The position numbers and the translations under genes were made by a program. The notes below the pieces were generated by a model, which worked only from the letters and a program-made list of their open reading frames with translations, was not told the origin of the DNA and did not search any database. Below are positions 1 to 12,797 of a stretch of 64,000 nt of DNA, in pieces. The DNA is from Zarea fungicola (taxonomy: Eukaryota > Ascomycota > Sordariomycetes > Hypocreales > Cordycipitaceae), in the NCBI GenBank assembly GCA_900169235.1, contig FWCC01000151.1, forward strand, positions 169,009 to 233,008, given 5' to 3'. The first letter of the stretch is position 1. Each line of letters begins with the position of its first letter.

Positions 1-2
1 CC

Positions 3-494
3 ACAGAGAGCAGCAGCACCACGCCGGCCCTTGGCCCCTCATTATCGAGCGGCACTGGCGGCGCATACGAGCCTCTTTTTGAAACGGACACCACAAACGA
101 CTACGCAACTGCTGCCTACGTCGCCGCTGAGAGTGCAGGACCTGCGGTCGAGGCGTCCATAGGCGACATTGCCAACGACATGCACCTGTCGGCCGCGGCG
201 CGTCGCGACCTCTTTGGCCGCGCGAATGGCAGCAGCGCGCAGGCCGCCGCCGCCGTCGCCGCGTCGCGCGTCGTCCACTTCAGCACGGACCGCGAGTACC
301 AGCACAACGAGGCGCTGCGGGCGAGCGGCGAGCAGCAGGCGGCGCACAACCCAGTGCGGTCGATCCAGGGCGGCGGCAAGCACAGCCTGCGACAGCTGGT
401 GAGCAATGTGCAGGGCCAAAAGGATGCGCTCGAGGACAGTTTTGCCCAGGGCAGGTCGAATCGTCGGGAGGCGTCGAGTCGATACGGGTGGTGA
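3..494 (+). CDS. PRCC-family protein (MAD2B-interacting mitotic checkpoint/splicing factor), 3' end
   Basis: The reading frame is open from base 3 to the TGA at 492-494, so the gene enters from the left and only its last 163 codons are present. The C-terminus has the PRCC family hallmark: a KHSL..L motif, a helical QGQKDALEDSFAQG segment, and a terminal basic stretch ending in SSRYGW. PRCC proteins (Pfam 'Mitotic checkpoint regulator, MAD2B-interacting') are nuclear, associate with spliceosomal proteins in animals, and bind MAD2L2. Upstream is an Ala/Ser/Thr-rich linker. It is convergent with the next gene, with 184 bp between the stops. The family call rests on the conserved tail only; the fungal role is inferred. 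Confidence 0.72.
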   Translation, partial: TESSSTTPALGPSLSSGTGGAYEPLFETDTTNDYATAAYVAAESAGPAVEASIGDIANDMHLSAAARRDLFGRANGSSAQAAAAVAASRVVHFSTDREYQHNEALRASGEQQAAHNPVRSIQGGGKHSLRQLVSNVQGQKDALEDSFAQGRSNRREASSRYGW

Positions 495-678
495 AAACCC
501 TCAAAACAACTGAGACTCTAGATATAACGTTTTACATAATGATACCCTTTTTTTTTTTCAAGAAAAAAATGTCTGCAAATGGAATGACGAAATCTGATTG
601 TTGTTTCCAATTTTATTCTTCTTTATGAAACTACTAATAATACAGGAATATTTGCTGTATGCCTTTTGGCTTTTCATT

Positions 679-2517
679 TCAGCATGTTTCCACGGCGACC
701 GTCCGCGCACCTTGAAATCTATCATCGACGAGCAAAAAGCCCCATTCACCCCTGGTGATTGGCGATATATCGTCGTAGCCGTTGGGTGTCATTGGCACCA
801 CCACGGCCCCTGCCGCCATGGACGTCGACGATAATCTCTGTTCTGGCGGTGGCGGGTCGGGCCCGGCGCTGAGGATCTGGTCAATCGACGTGTCCTGGTA
901 ATGCGCGTCGAGCCACAGCCGGTTTCTAGCCGCCATGGCGTCGCCGCCTGGATCGTCCGGACGGGCCGTCACGACCTCTTCCTCTCCATCACCTTCTTCT
1001 GCTTGGGCAGTGCCTTTTCCGCCGCCAGCTCCTCCCTCGGCATCTGACGCTGCTTGTCGATGTGCTGCTGCTGTAATCTTGTGGAAGCTCGTTTGCAAGC
1101 GGAGGAGAGGCATATTCGGCGATGGTGTTCGCTTTGGGGGGGTGATGAGGGGCACAGGTGTTGTGGTGGTGCCCGTCGTCGTGCGGCTGACGGCTAATCC
1201 AATCGTTCTCGGGTCCACGGTCGGACTATCTGGTAGTCCACTTGCTTCCATATGAACACCACCGCCATCTTTATGGAAGATGCCTTGACCCCTTGCATCG
1301 TTATCATTATCATTGTCGTTGTCGTCGTCGTCATCATCATCATCATCATCGTCAGACCACATGGACTCTGGCTCATAAAGGAAATCATGGCCACCACCGC
1401 CACCACCGCGACTGCCCCCAAAATACATGCCTTCAATCCCGCCGGCATACTCGACACCGCCATATGCGCGCCGATACATGCGGTCCAAATCCACCAGCGC
1501 CGCGTGCGACACGCTGAGCCAGTCGTAGGAGCGGAGCAGGTGCGCTTTGGAGACCTTCTTCCCGCCCGACGCCAGGATGTACCGGCGCAGCTCGTCGACG
1601 GCGTCTTCCAGCCGCAACGGCGAGCCCGTCTTGGAGTAGCTGGACAGCGCCGCCTTTAGGCTGTACAGGCGGTCAAAGGAGACGAGGGAGAGCCCGTCGG
1701 AGGAGAAGAGGACGTCGTTTTGGGTGACGGAGTTGTTGATGAGGGCCGACGTGAGGCCGCACGCGGTGGCGTTGAGGGCGGGCGCAATGTACGGCTGCTG
1801 CTGCGAATTGGTGGTGGCGGCGGCGGCGGCTTTGCGGCTCGCCTTGGCGAGGGCGGACTGCAGGGCCCTTTCGGCTTTTGGTGGGAGATTGGCGTGGTGG
1901 ATGAGGCGGAGGCCGCGCTGCGAGGCCATGGGGAAGCCGTAGCGGGAGGACGAGGACGACGAAGAAGACAGGGAGCCGTCTGTTGTAGCGGTAGGGGCAG
2001 AGGTGGCGGACTTGACCGTCGAAGGTGTCATTGGTGGTGGGGAGAGCGGCGTCATGGGTGTAAGTGGCCACATGGGCGACTGGGGAGACATTGCGGCGCC
2101 GGATTGATTTCTGGGAAAGTCCATGGACATCGGGGTATATGATGGTGATGAGATGATGGACCGGGGAGAGTTGGGCATGGAGGATGACGCATTCGACGCT
2201 GAGCTGGTGGGAAAGGAAGCATGGCGACGGGTCCAGCTGGGCAGATGCTTGGTGAAGCGGTTCTGGGACGGCACGGCGGCGGCGGCGGCGGCAGCCCCGG
2301 TAGTCGAGGTTGGCGACCCGATGGGGGAGAGAAGGACAGGCGAGGGCGGCAGTTGATAATCACGGCGGGCGACGACGAGGGTGAGGTGCAGCGACTTGCG
2401 GGCGAGACGGGCTGAGGCGTACTCCAGGGCTGGTGTGAGTTGAGGTGGGAGGTTGTGAGCATCGAGGAGGGAGGCGCCTGCCTCGAGGGGAGAGGAGATT
2501 TTATCTCGGAGACACAT
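679..2517 (-). CDS. Conserved fungal protein of unknown function (DUF7582-like N-terminus)
   Basis: A single-exon 612-aa protein starting at the ATG complementary to 2515-2517. Three parts are visible. First, an ordered N-terminal segment (about residues 25-55, with ASARLARKSLHLTLVVARR) of the kind found at the start of many ascomycete proteins. Second, a Ser/Pro/Ala-rich linker. Third, a second ordered block (about residues 250-345, with LPPKAERALQ upstream and VDELRRYILASGGKKVSK inside it). Around residue 390 is an acidic run of about 11 Asp followed by alternating Asp-Asn. The C-terminal motif TPNGYDDISPITRGEWGFL is strongly conserved in ascomycete relatives as I remember them. No catalytic residues, signal peptide or membrane segment are seen. 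The DUF number is from memory and uncertain; the function is unknown. Confidence 0.75.
   Translation of the reverse strand: MCLRDKISSPLEAGASLLDAHNLPPQLTPALEYASARLARKSLHLTLVVARRDYQLPPSPVLLSPIGSPTSTTGAAAAAAAVPSQNRFTKHLPSWTRRHASFPTSSASNASSSMPNSPRSIISSPSYTPMSMDFPRNQSGAAMSPQSPMWPLTPMTPLSPPPMTPSTVKSATSAPTATTDGSLSSSSSSSSRYGFPMASQRGLRLIHHANLPPKAERALQSALAKASRKAAAAATTNSQQQPYIAPALNATACGLTSALINNSVTQNDVLFSSDGLSLVSFDRLYSLKAALSSYSKTGSPLRLEDAVDELRRYILASGGKKVSKAHLLRSYDWLSVSHAALVDLDRMYRRAYGGVEYAGGIEGMYFGGSRGGGGGGHDFLYEPESMWSDDDDDDDDDDDNDNDNDNDARGQGIFHKDGGGVHMEASGLPDSPTVDPRTIGLAVSRTTTGTTTTPVPLITPPKRTPSPNMPLLRLQTSFHKITAAAHRQAASDAEGGAGGGKGTAQAEEGDGEEEVVTARPDDPGGDAMAARNRLWLDAHYQDTSIDQILSAGPDPPPPEQRLSSTSMAAGAVVVPMTPNGYDDISPITRGEWGFLLVDDRFQGARTVAVETC
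1318..1353 (+). repeat. GTC/ATC trinucleotide tract encoding poly-Asp
   Basis: A short (GTC)n(ATC)n microsatellite on the plus strand. Read on the minus strand it encodes the acidic Asp run of the gene at 679-2517. GAT and GAC codons are mixed, which is more stable than a pure repeat. Confidence 0.8.
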
Positions 2518-4513
2518 ATTTCAAAGACTTGATGAAAATAAATGAGTGAAAGGAGTGTTGTTGTTTTATATTCAACCCAGAATGAGCCAGACTCGTACTG
2601 TACTAGGCAAGTAAATGTCTAGTCGACGTTGGGTGTCCAGGTGACAAGGTCAGAAAGGAAAGTATTGCCTGGGAAGGAAAAAAAAAAAGAGAAAAACAAG
2701 TCAACTCTAGAACCAAGGTTTTGAAACCGGTTGATTAGAAGAGAGAGAAATGTCAGAAGCTTGGAGTCTGACGGGGTGAGATATATAGATGTTTCTGACC
2801 ATAAGCATAAGCCAGTTTTGGGATGAAACAGTGTGTTTCTTTGTATAAGGCGCGCTTCTCCTTTCTCCGCGTACCATCGCTGTCCCGCGATCTGAAACGA
2901 GACCAGAAATAGAAACAACTGACAGGGGTTGAATGCAGCCTGCTATTTTTAATATGTGTTTCTTGATAAAGGTGCATGGCAGGTGTGTCTTGGCTTTGAG
3001 CGGAGTGTGGTGGTGGGTGGATGTGGAAGCCGGGCGGCTAACACACTCACACTGGCAGTTGAAACGAGCAGGGGGCATGTAACAGAGAAGGAGAGACAAT
3101 GTAGATTATGAAACTTGGATCTGTCTTTATTTATTTGTTTATACTTTTATTATTGTCAAGCTGACGTAGGCCATTTGGTACATTCAAGATCTCACGAGGG
3201 TATGCTGCAAGACAGTCTTCAAAATTTGAAACAATAAATGCAAAATATTATTTTCCAAGTCTGCATATATAAACGGCCACATTAAACCCGACTTTTGGGT
3301 CAAGAAGCTTTCGCGTGCTCCCATTGTTTCCATTGTCCAGGGAAGCATCATGATCCACGACACGGCCCGCATGCCAAGCGGCCCGGTAGTGGTGCCAGGT
3401 CTGCGGGGAATAAATAAATAAATAAATAAAAATGAAACCCAGCGCCTAAAGTGGTCTTCTTCTTTGTTACTAAATTGGGAAGGGATGTTCCCCGCCGTTT
3501 TGGGGGTCCGCCTACACGGCTCTTGTCCTCATAGTCAGTGTCGTTCAGTGTGCAACTTGTGACGGATTGCCGCTGATACAAACAAATAAAAAGATACAGT
3601 AGAAATTAAAGCACTGGTAATACTCTTCTGGACTTTGATACTCTTCAGCAGTGCAAAAAATATATATAAAAAAAAATCCAACACAGAAAAAGGAACGAAA
3701 CATCTCACCAATAATTTTAAGCGCCCAGACAAGAAGCATCTCCACGCATCCACGATGCCACGCCATGGTCTTGGCCAACCAGATGCCCCTGTCACAGGGT
3801 CCCAGAGCAAGCCACAGCAACCCTCATCACTCATCACACAGTCCATGACTCTGCGTGACAGCGGGAACAAGAAGGTGCCAGCCAACTTGCCCAGCACATA
3901 TGTATGGTTCAAAAATAGAAATCTTCACCTCTCCAACTAGCTGGAAAAGTGGAAAGTAAAGGGGTCAGCTAATAGCATCTCGCATCCGGCCTGCATCATC
4001 TAACATTTCTTCTGCATATGCGCTGCAACAGTCCGCCATCCCTCCCTCTGGCACAGGGCAAATGCCGTGGATTGAACATTACGGCGGTTTCTTGAGATCC
4101 TCCTTTTCTGGATCCGATATATGCTTGTAATTTCTGCAAGGCTACTGGCGGGTAATTCTTGCTTGTTCCTGCATTTGGAGCAGCGTCCCAATCTCTTGGG
4201 CATGCACTCTACCGCCAGGACTAATTATAGAATGACCACCATTCACCACATCAACAGCCAATAGCAGCAGTACTTACAAAAACAGATTAAATTGATTGCT
4301 ACTCATGATTCGTCTTTCTGTCATTACTCAGAGTCAAGCGTGTATGTAGCTTGGTCATAAAGCCGTGGTAAAATAAAAAGACAAAAACAACTTCCTGTAA
4401 AGGGTGAACTCCATCGAGTAGCCGACCCTTTTCCCATTTCCATCGCAATCTCTTTGTCCGACATCGCAGCATCCACGAGTCTCCATCCAATCTTCTCTCT
4501 GCCTCTCCTGTCT
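2518..4513. other. Intergenic region, about 2 kb
   Basis: This lies upstream of the minus-strand gene starting at 2517 and downstream of the USP stop at 4514, so it should hold the promoter of the former and the 3' UTR of the latter. I see an (AATA)n run at 3409-3430 and several A/T tracts. Short ORFs on both strands have no protein-like composition, and no tRNA or other RNA gene was recognised. Confidence 0.6.
3409..3430 (+). repeat. (AATA)n tetranucleotide microsatellite
   Basis: About five tandem AATA units in otherwise unremarkable intergenic DNA. Confidence 0.85.
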
Positions 4514-7500
4514 TCACGCTGAGCCAGTGTCTCGTGTAAACGTCGCCTCGGCCCCTTCTCCCTCGTCCTCCATGACATCTGATGACGAAACCACTGATCC
4601 GTCCCAATCTAATCATATAACCACCAGGTCAGCCGCAGAGCTTCTTCTATAGGCTTGATTGATCAGTCAAGAAATGAATAGACGTACCCGATTCATCATC
4701 CTCCTCTCCATCAATTGTCAGCACGTCTATTGCATCCCGTATTTCTACCTCGCCTGTTAGCTTCACGAAAAACTTTCTGTGCAAATCTCAAAACCTACCT
4801 TGATAACGTTCCGCAAAGGCTTCCTTCGCCTCCTCCACCAACGACTTGCTATCGTGCACAATCGCGTGGCATCTGTACAGCACCCGCTGGAACGTGTCCG
4901 AGAGCTCCCGCCGGATCGGCTGCCGCGGACGAACGTGCCGGTTTCGGAGGAACAAAAGACAGCTGCTTCCAATCGCCAGTCCAAGTTCCGAAGGCAGTCG
5001 CAAAGTCTCTGCGCTCGCTACCGTTACGGAACCTCCCTCCTCGGCCTCTGGCAACAGCGCCCTGTCCACCAGCTGCTCCGTCCCATCCCGAACCTCCAGG
5101 TCCGGATACCTGAGCAGATGTGGCGCCCATCCCGGCATCGTACGCAAGGTTGACACCCGCAGATTCGCTCGTTCCTCCTCGCTCGCCCTGCCGCTGTCAA
5201 TTGCATTCTGGATCAAATCCAAAAATGCCAGGCCTTCGCCGTTCTGGAAGCTCGATGCTTGCCTGCAGATGTGATCAATCAGATGCTCGGCATCCGTTAC
5301 CTCTCGACAACGGTTTACTGCGACGGATGCTGCTTGTATATAAGAGTCCAACGGCTCCGTATCAGCATCGCTTCGAATCACATTCCTGAGCGTTCCCAGC
5401 ACCATCTGTGTCGGAATCGTGCCAGCCGCAATGATCCGCTCTAGAATTCGCTTCGTAGTAGTTGGCGCCTGGTTAATTGCCAGTAGCCGCTGTAAAAATT
5501 GGCTATAGTTACCTTGCGTCGAATCTCGCATCAGCAATGAAACCTCTCCCGATGTCCACGGAAAGTATCCGCCCGTTGACCCCAGTCGTTCTACAGACTC
5601 TTCGACAATCGTTTCGTTGCTGATCTCCGGTTCTAATTGGCTCATCAGAAAATCAATCACACCCAGCACTGCCACATACGACGGTGGCTGCGATCCAAAC
5701 CATCTCTGCACATTCTGAACCATGCGCATAAAGATTGGCTCCAGCTGCATCGAGTGGTCTGCCGAGACAATCGTTAGACACTTCTCCAAGTAATTGGCGG
5801 CCAAGATTTCTGCGCATTCTGTCCTGCCGAGTTGAGCAACCTTGAGAATCGCTGTAAAATACGCATCCCAGGCCCGTATTTGGTTATGAAATCCTTTCCA
5901 AAGGTGATCCAGTAGCTTCACGGCGCGCGGCAGCACTTTGTCGTCGCAATCCATTTCGTCGTCGCCGTCGCCATCATGGTCACTAGTGGCTGACGCTGTT
6001 GAACCGCCTGGCGCATAATAAAGTCGGGGGCAGCTCTTCTTCATGTTTTGCAATGTCATGACGAACACATCGCCCACCCCGGCACGAATGCCATGTTCGG
6101 GGTTTCGCATCAGAAGCCCACGCAAAACCCCCGGTCGCTGGGTAAAGTAGCTATGAAGATTGAAGGCGCAGTCTTGCTGATGCTTGGCTAGCTCTGCAAG
6201 CTTGTTGCAAAAGTGAAGCGCAGCCGACGGGTCCTTGGCACGACTAAAAATTTGATCCAGATAGTTCAAGCCAGTCTCGATTGCCAGCTCTCGGGCCCTG
6301 TACCGCTTCCCAAGTTCTTCCTGGTCTTCTACGGATACCAGATTTGACTCCTCTACCGCGTTGTAATCGTCGTCGAGGGTCGAGCTGATGCAGCCTTGAA
6401 CAAATTTGGCGTGACTCGGATCAAAGAGGCAGTGGCGTCGTAGAAGCAGAATATTCTCACTTCGGATATGATCTTTCAAGCCCTGATCAATCTCTACTTG
6501 GGACCCTCGACCACCGTGCGACACCGACAGCTGGTCGACGGCACGCCGCAGTGAAGACGTGCGTCGGTAGAACAACATGTAGGCGCTGTGTACCTTGTCA
6601 AAGGCATGTCCATCAACTGCCGCCCGCCGGTCTAGGCCGCCAAAGGTCGCTTCCTCCATGAGCGAGGGATCCCAGAGACTGACGGCATCATCATTGAACT
6701 CTATCCAGTTGACTGGCTCATCTTGATTTTCCGGAGGCACGCGCACATACGAGTAGTAGTGACCAGATTCGGCGGTTCCCGCGTGAACAAGGACACCAAC
6801 CAGCTGAAACAAGTCTTCTCTCCCAGTCTGTGACGAACTGCCGGTGAGGTAATCGATTGTGTATGGGTGCATGTCCAGCATTTCTGGGAATGCAAAGTAG
6901 TCGTCGATTTTACTCCGTTGCAGTGTTTGCACATTGAACTCAAATCGCTTCAGGTGAAAGATTAGGTTGTCCGGCACATCCTTCAAGCAAGCCCTGGTTG
7001 TGTCAGCATCCTTCGACGACCGCTTCTAATATGAACACATACCTTTTTACTGCATCCACATGCCGATCGCACGTTGAGCACTTGTATTTGTTATCTGTTT
7101 TACATGTCAGAACAATATCAAGCGTCGTACATCGAATGTCTTACCGCCATCCATCATCTCCCCGCCGACATAAGCTCGCAAGCTATCTTCGAGTGTTGAT
7201 TTGCCCTTAATATCACACTGAATAGCCGAAAATGGTTCCAGTCTCTCGGATATATGGTTGCATTCTTTGGACTTGATCTGCTGCACAAGCTGGCCTCCAT
7301 AAATCGACCGAAATTTGCGTTTTGCTACCGCGTTCGGGAGCTGGTCCTCCCATCTGTCGCACAAAAGGTTGTAGAACTCATCCACATCCATTTGGTTGGT
7401 TATATCAATCGGCCCTTGCTCGTATGTTTTAATTGTAGCAACAAAATCGGTCGGCTCGACGGCTCGGCGAATGCTTTCCTTCAAATAGCCAAATAGCTTT

Positions 7501-10500
7501 TGAGTCTGGTATAGTAATGCCTTTGAGTTGTCGCTTCCCTCCACATTCAAAGACAACATGTAATTGCGAAAGTCTAGGTTCATGTACAGTTGCGTGATGA
7601 GTGAGTTGAGGTAGCACGTATTGGACAAATTTTGCAGACCGACATATCCGGCTTTAGAACGCAGAGCCTTGGATTGCTCAAACTGGAATGGAAGATCGTA
7701 AATGTACGGGTCCTCTGATCCTTGGGTCAGCCAAATCGTTTCAATAGCCAAAATCAAGCCTGTACTTACCGTCCTCCGAATAAAAAGGTACCATTTCTGC
7801 CAAAAAATGCATTACCTGGGCAAGCGTGCCTTTCTGAGCACGCAAGTTCAGGAAAACGCATTCATAAAGTTTGAAGCGAGTGTCTGCGTTTAGGATGATC
7901 TTGGGAAGAACCCCGTCGTCTCCATCATGCTCCTCTGGGAAAAGGTGCTTTCTCAGAAATATCCATATCGTGGTGCTGAAGTCTTGTTAGCCGTCATTCT
8001 TGGAATGTGGTCTGTCTGCTTACCTGGGAAGCGATCCCGCAAGGGAACGGTCTCTCTGCAAGCAAATATGCAGAAGATTTGCTAAGCCATTGGCAACGAC
8101 ATCGCATTCGAACTCCTGCTCAGTACTCGGCAGCCCGGTGAGTATCCAGCTTCCCAGTGGTTTCATGTTTACTCCCTCGGTGGAAGTGTGCCTGGCCAGA
8201 TATTCGCTCAGCAGCTGGCAGAGTGACTGCAAGTCAATGCTGTCAGGACAATGATCGTGCATAGTACCAATGAGAATATACATCAGTCTCATTACTTCAT
8301 GGCACTGCTCCTCCAGATGCGAGTTATTTGTAACAGCCTCGAGTACCCAGTTCCAAAGGTATTTCGCAATGCGGCCATCCTTGTGAGGCTCCTGACACCC
8401 TTTTTTGGCCACATCTTCAACCAAGGTAATGCCAAATTCCCTGAACCGCTTTTTGCTATCAAGAACGCATATTTTTGTCAGAAGCCGAGGGAATAAAGGA
8501 CTGTCCGCAACTGCAAGCCAGAATCCGTCATCAATGAGACTCAATCTCAATATGAGGGTCACACAATTCGCCGCCAGGTGTGCTGAATCCTCAGACTCGA
8601 GGCTCAAGGCCTGGTCCAGCACAGATACCATGCGATGCGCGGAGGGCTTTGGAATGTCATCAGTGATAAAGGCGTCACGCCACACGGCTATATCTAATTG
8701 CCATGTTAGTGCGGACAAAATAATTAAACTGTTAACGTACCTTCAAGAGCGCGTGTAAAATTTGCCATCAGAATAGTCGCAACCTTTGTCTGGATTTGGG
8801 TTGAAGCATTCCGGGTAATAGATTCGTCATCAAGGGCGGCCGAAAGAAATCGAAGCGTCCTATCCAAGGCCCGGCTATACGAGACCTCTTTCCAAGCAGA
8901 GCAATTGTCCGCAAAGCTGCGATGGAACCGAGCTGCTTTAAGGTATTCCGTTATCACAAACATGGTATACAGCGTTCTGAGGGGTTGATCGGGAGCGAAA
9001 AGGTCTGTATAGGAGATGACATCAGAGTCTATGCGCTCCATTAGTTGGCCATCAGCCGGCAGCTTTAACAGGAAACAGTAAATCTAGACAAGGTTAGTTG
9101 AGGAACATCTTTCGTTTGGTCAGGTAAGCATACCTCAAGAGCAGCACTTCTGTCAGCATCTAAGTACTGCCAGAGTTCAGGAAAATGAGACAGAATCTCT
9201 ATCTCCATAACAGAAGATCCAGGTTTGACATGCAAAGGGATGTCAGCCTTCAACGGCTCATTCTTTACGAGGATCAAACCCTCTACAATTTGCCTTGCTT
9301 GCAAAGACTCACGAATTGTGGACTCTGTTAGGTTCAATTGTTTGCCTCGGTGGTACGCTCTGTAGTTCTTAAACCCAGTTTCGTCTCTGAGTACTGCCAG
9401 CAGTGACGCAAGTGAGTTTTCTCGCCCTATCTTGATAGGCTGTGGCTTGCTGTGGTTAAAGTCGCTGAATGATTGGTACTGAAGCATGGCTGGCTCGCCC
9501 TTCATCTCGGCAGCATTTTTAGGTATCAATGACCAAGGATCAGCAACAGCATATTGAGGCTTCGCGCGGTACGCATCCATGAAGCAGGATAACAGCCGCA
9601 ATGAACGAGAGAACTTTTGCTTCTTTTGCAGTGTCTCGCCTTCGGGTGTTAGAACAACAGCTGAATCGGGTTCTGTCATCTCTATCTCTGAGTCGGCGTG
9701 AAGTACATCGCCGGCCTCACGCATCAACCTCAGGCATCGTCTCACCAGTCTGAGGTGGATATTTTGAGCAGTGAGCGGCGGGCAAGACATGATTGCGTTG
9801 CTGTCCAGATAGACTGCGGATATCAGGAGTACAATGGCGGCCTTGGCGATGTTATCGTCGTGGGCAAGCAGAATAATGCGCCACAGGTGCTCTATGCCAC
9901 TATTTGCGACAAGTTCTTCGTCATCCATGTTAAATGCTGCCCCTTCACCAACCAATTTCAAGACATGCTGCTTGACAAACTCCAGCATTCCCTCGCAAAA
10001 TAAATCTGCAGATAAGTGAGGGATATATTGTGTAAAGCAAATCTGGAGAAACGAATTTTGGAGGCCGATATTGTGCCCGACTTGGTATATCATTTGCCAC
10101 GCGGAGCTTCTGTCGCCGTCATGCGACGCTCCATTGCCGACCAACGCATCCCATAGCCTATTGCCGAGGTCGTCAATAATTGAAGCGGGTTGGAGGCAAA
10201 TGATTTGCGAAAGTAGGTCTCTTCGGGGTTGGTTTGCATAGCCAGAAATTACCAATGATGATGAAGGGGAGGCGGCAGCCACAGAAGACTCCAATTCTTC
10301 CACTAGCAGCTTGACTATGTTGTGGGCCTCGGTAAGGTATTTGAGTTCGATGAGGAGACCGGGTCGGATGCACAATGAAAGGAACCAGAGGCTACCAAGA
10401 GTATGCTTTGACTTGGACGCCACATCACTGACGCAATCTCTATACAACTCATGTCGGACATCGACCTCTAATCCATAGGCCAGAAGTTCTCGAAGGCGTT

Positions 10501-12797
10501 GCATTGCGGCCATGTGAAGGTCTGGATAGACATGAATGGCTCCATCGTCTGTAACAGGTATATCTCTGAAAACACGCAGCGTGGACATGAAGGGGTGTAC
10601 CGTAAGATGCTCCTGGCGAAGTCTTTTCTTGCTTATCATTTCCTTTATGACACATTCCCAAAGTGTCCGAAGGGTCGGAGAGAAATCGACGGTGGGCAGT
10701 GTCTGGAACTTTTCGCAAAAATGAACCAGATGGTTGTATTGAAACAGAGAAACTGTACTGATGATGATGCGCGCGATTGCATCGGAAACTCTCTGATCTT
10801 GACTAGATGCAATAGACTTCCACAGACGATCAATGAGACTTTCTGTGCGCACCTCGGAAAGGACCAAGAATCGTATGATATTAGCACTTCCTAATATGAT
10901 CTCAGGGTGGCAAGACGGGCCGAGGATGTAATCAACCAAGTCAGCGTCCAAGTTTTCTGCCAGATGAAGAATAAAAATGCTCGAGTACTCGTCCTCATTC
11001 TCATTTCGGTTGTTCCAGACGTCTGATAAGCTGTCGCAGAGGGTATTTATAGCCATGACGCGAAGGTTCATCGGCTCAGATTGTATGCGCTTAACAAGGA
11101 TTTCCAGGCGCCATGCCCATGGTACAGCCCTGGTCAATATTTCGGGAACCACGTCCGGGTATTTGAGTGTATAATTTTTAAACAGTGTATCGATGCCATC
11201 GAGCTCAGATGACTGGTCATCCAGCGCTTGGTCCCGCAGGCAGATGAGGTCGAGAATGTCCGCTAGCGCGCAAATTAATCGGCCGGCGCTCTCGTTGCTT
11301 AGAAGCGAAATGTCCTTCTCAAACACCGTAGATAGCGCACGAGACAGTACCAGCCATGTCTCCCTGCTTCGTCGCAAGCATAGGGCCGCCTCGCTCTGAA
11401 CCGGTCCGCTAGGGTCAGTATATAATAGTCGGCGGGCTTCCTGGACACAATCCCTAAGAATCCAAGTGAAGAAGGCAAATTCAGAAACTCGATTTTTGTG
11501 CGTAGTGACATAGGCGGAGAGGTCTCGAACGAGTATATCTATCCATTGCGTAGTATTTCCTCGCGACTCGGAGAGGGGGTCGAGGAGGATGCTAGCCAGG
11601 TCGCTGCGCCGCCATAGCGTTGGCGTTGTTCGATGGTCAGCGCCGGCAATGCCATCAGACTCGTCAAAGTTTAAAATATCAAGCCATTGACGTAAGAATT
11701 CAGGCGAAAATAACACAACGCCATCATTTGGAACAGGGCCACCAGTAAGTGCCAATCGAAGGGTACGGTGGTCAAAGTGCACCAGCTCGGCCGTGAGCTG
11801 TGAGTAGAGGCCAAATATATCTTTAATGGTGGAGAGCACTGGCTCCAAGTTCTCAAAGTGTGACCTATTCCAGGTTAGTTGGCATGGCATGCGCATACTG
11901 GATGGAACGAGAATCAAATACTACCTTTTACTTTTGAGTGCTCTCATGATTAGTGGGAAGGCGGCCCAAAACTTTATATGCGCATCCAGTGTGAACAGTT
12001 GGATGCTTCGCTCCGAATTTTTCATGAATTCAATGGCTTGTTGCATCCATGTCCGAAGTGGTTCAAGATTCTTGGTATTGATGGATCGATCTGCATGAAT
12101 AATTTTTGTTAGTCGGCGGTTGAATTGTTCCAATGTCAGCCAATGTCGGAGATTTGCTTGGTTGACTTGACTTGCCTGCCGAAATACACAGTGCCAGACG
12201 ATGCACTGGCTCATGTAGTTCATCCTCGGGTTTGCGAAACGGAAATAATTCTGGAGGTGTTATCACCTCTTGTATATCAGAGCTAGCGGACTGGTCATCG
12301 GTAGGCACAAGCATCTCGGTGTCCCCGTCAGGTGTGAGCTCCTGTTCCGGTGTATGGCTCGGTTGGTTGTCACTTGCTAGGCTCAGCGGTGTGCTTAGAT
12401 GTTCATTTTCCCGTTGCGATGTGTTGTTGTCGTCTTCATCCACCATCCGACGCAGGCTCAAGGTAAGCTCGCCAGGAGTGTCCTTGGCTGCGAGAGAATC
12501 CAGCGACTGTGGCGTCCGCGCTCCGCCATTGGTTTCGGTCGATGAATCACTAGACGCCGGCAAGGCTTCTATTTTGTCACGTATTTGAAGCATTTCGGTT
12601 GGGCCGGCACGGCTGGTCTTGTCGGCTCGACTAGAGTCTCTGGAGGGTGAGTGGGAGGATGCGGTAGAGGTGCGGCGGCGTTTGCGGGCAGAGACGTCGG
12701 TTTCGTCCTCAAAGGGGTTCAGTCGTGCGGCAGCAGTCTCGGGCGGCGTACGCGATTCGGCATCGACGCTGTCGACGGGTGTGGCGGGTCGATCCAT
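4514..12797 (-). CDS. Giant ubiquitin-specific protease (peptidase family C19, USP34/USP9X-like)
   Basis: Exons, 5' to 3': 12797-12176, 12090-11925, 11864-9134, 9083-8741, 8693-8024, 7975-7770, 7714-7145, 7094-7043, 6993-4799, 4753-4688, 4608-4514. They sum to 7,716 nt (2,571 aa), all phases closing, which fits the roughly 2,500-aa fungal USPs with a C-terminal DUF3517-type region. The N-terminal 200 residues are Ser/Thr/Asp-rich with a KRRR basic patch; a long helical repeat-like region follows. The catalytic domain spans about residues 1600-1930. Its Cys box is GLQNLSNTCYLNSL (Cys about 1613), its His box is GTAESGHYYSYVR (His about 1865), and an FNDDAV motif follows. A CSTC finger pair sits in the 52-nt exon 8. 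The enzyme removes ubiquitin from substrates; targets are unknown. Intron 1 (12091-12175) reads best as a GC-AG intron. The acidic C-terminal tail in the last two small exons is the least certain part. Confidence 0.93.
12091..12175 (-). other. GC-AG intron in the USP gene
   Basis: On the minus strand the exon ends CAG and the intron begins GCAAGT, the classical strong context for a GC donor. The acceptor is ATGCAG before 12090. Splicing joins phase 1 cleanly. A GT donor 13 nt upstream would also keep phase, so the GC call is favoured rather than proven. Confidence 0.6.
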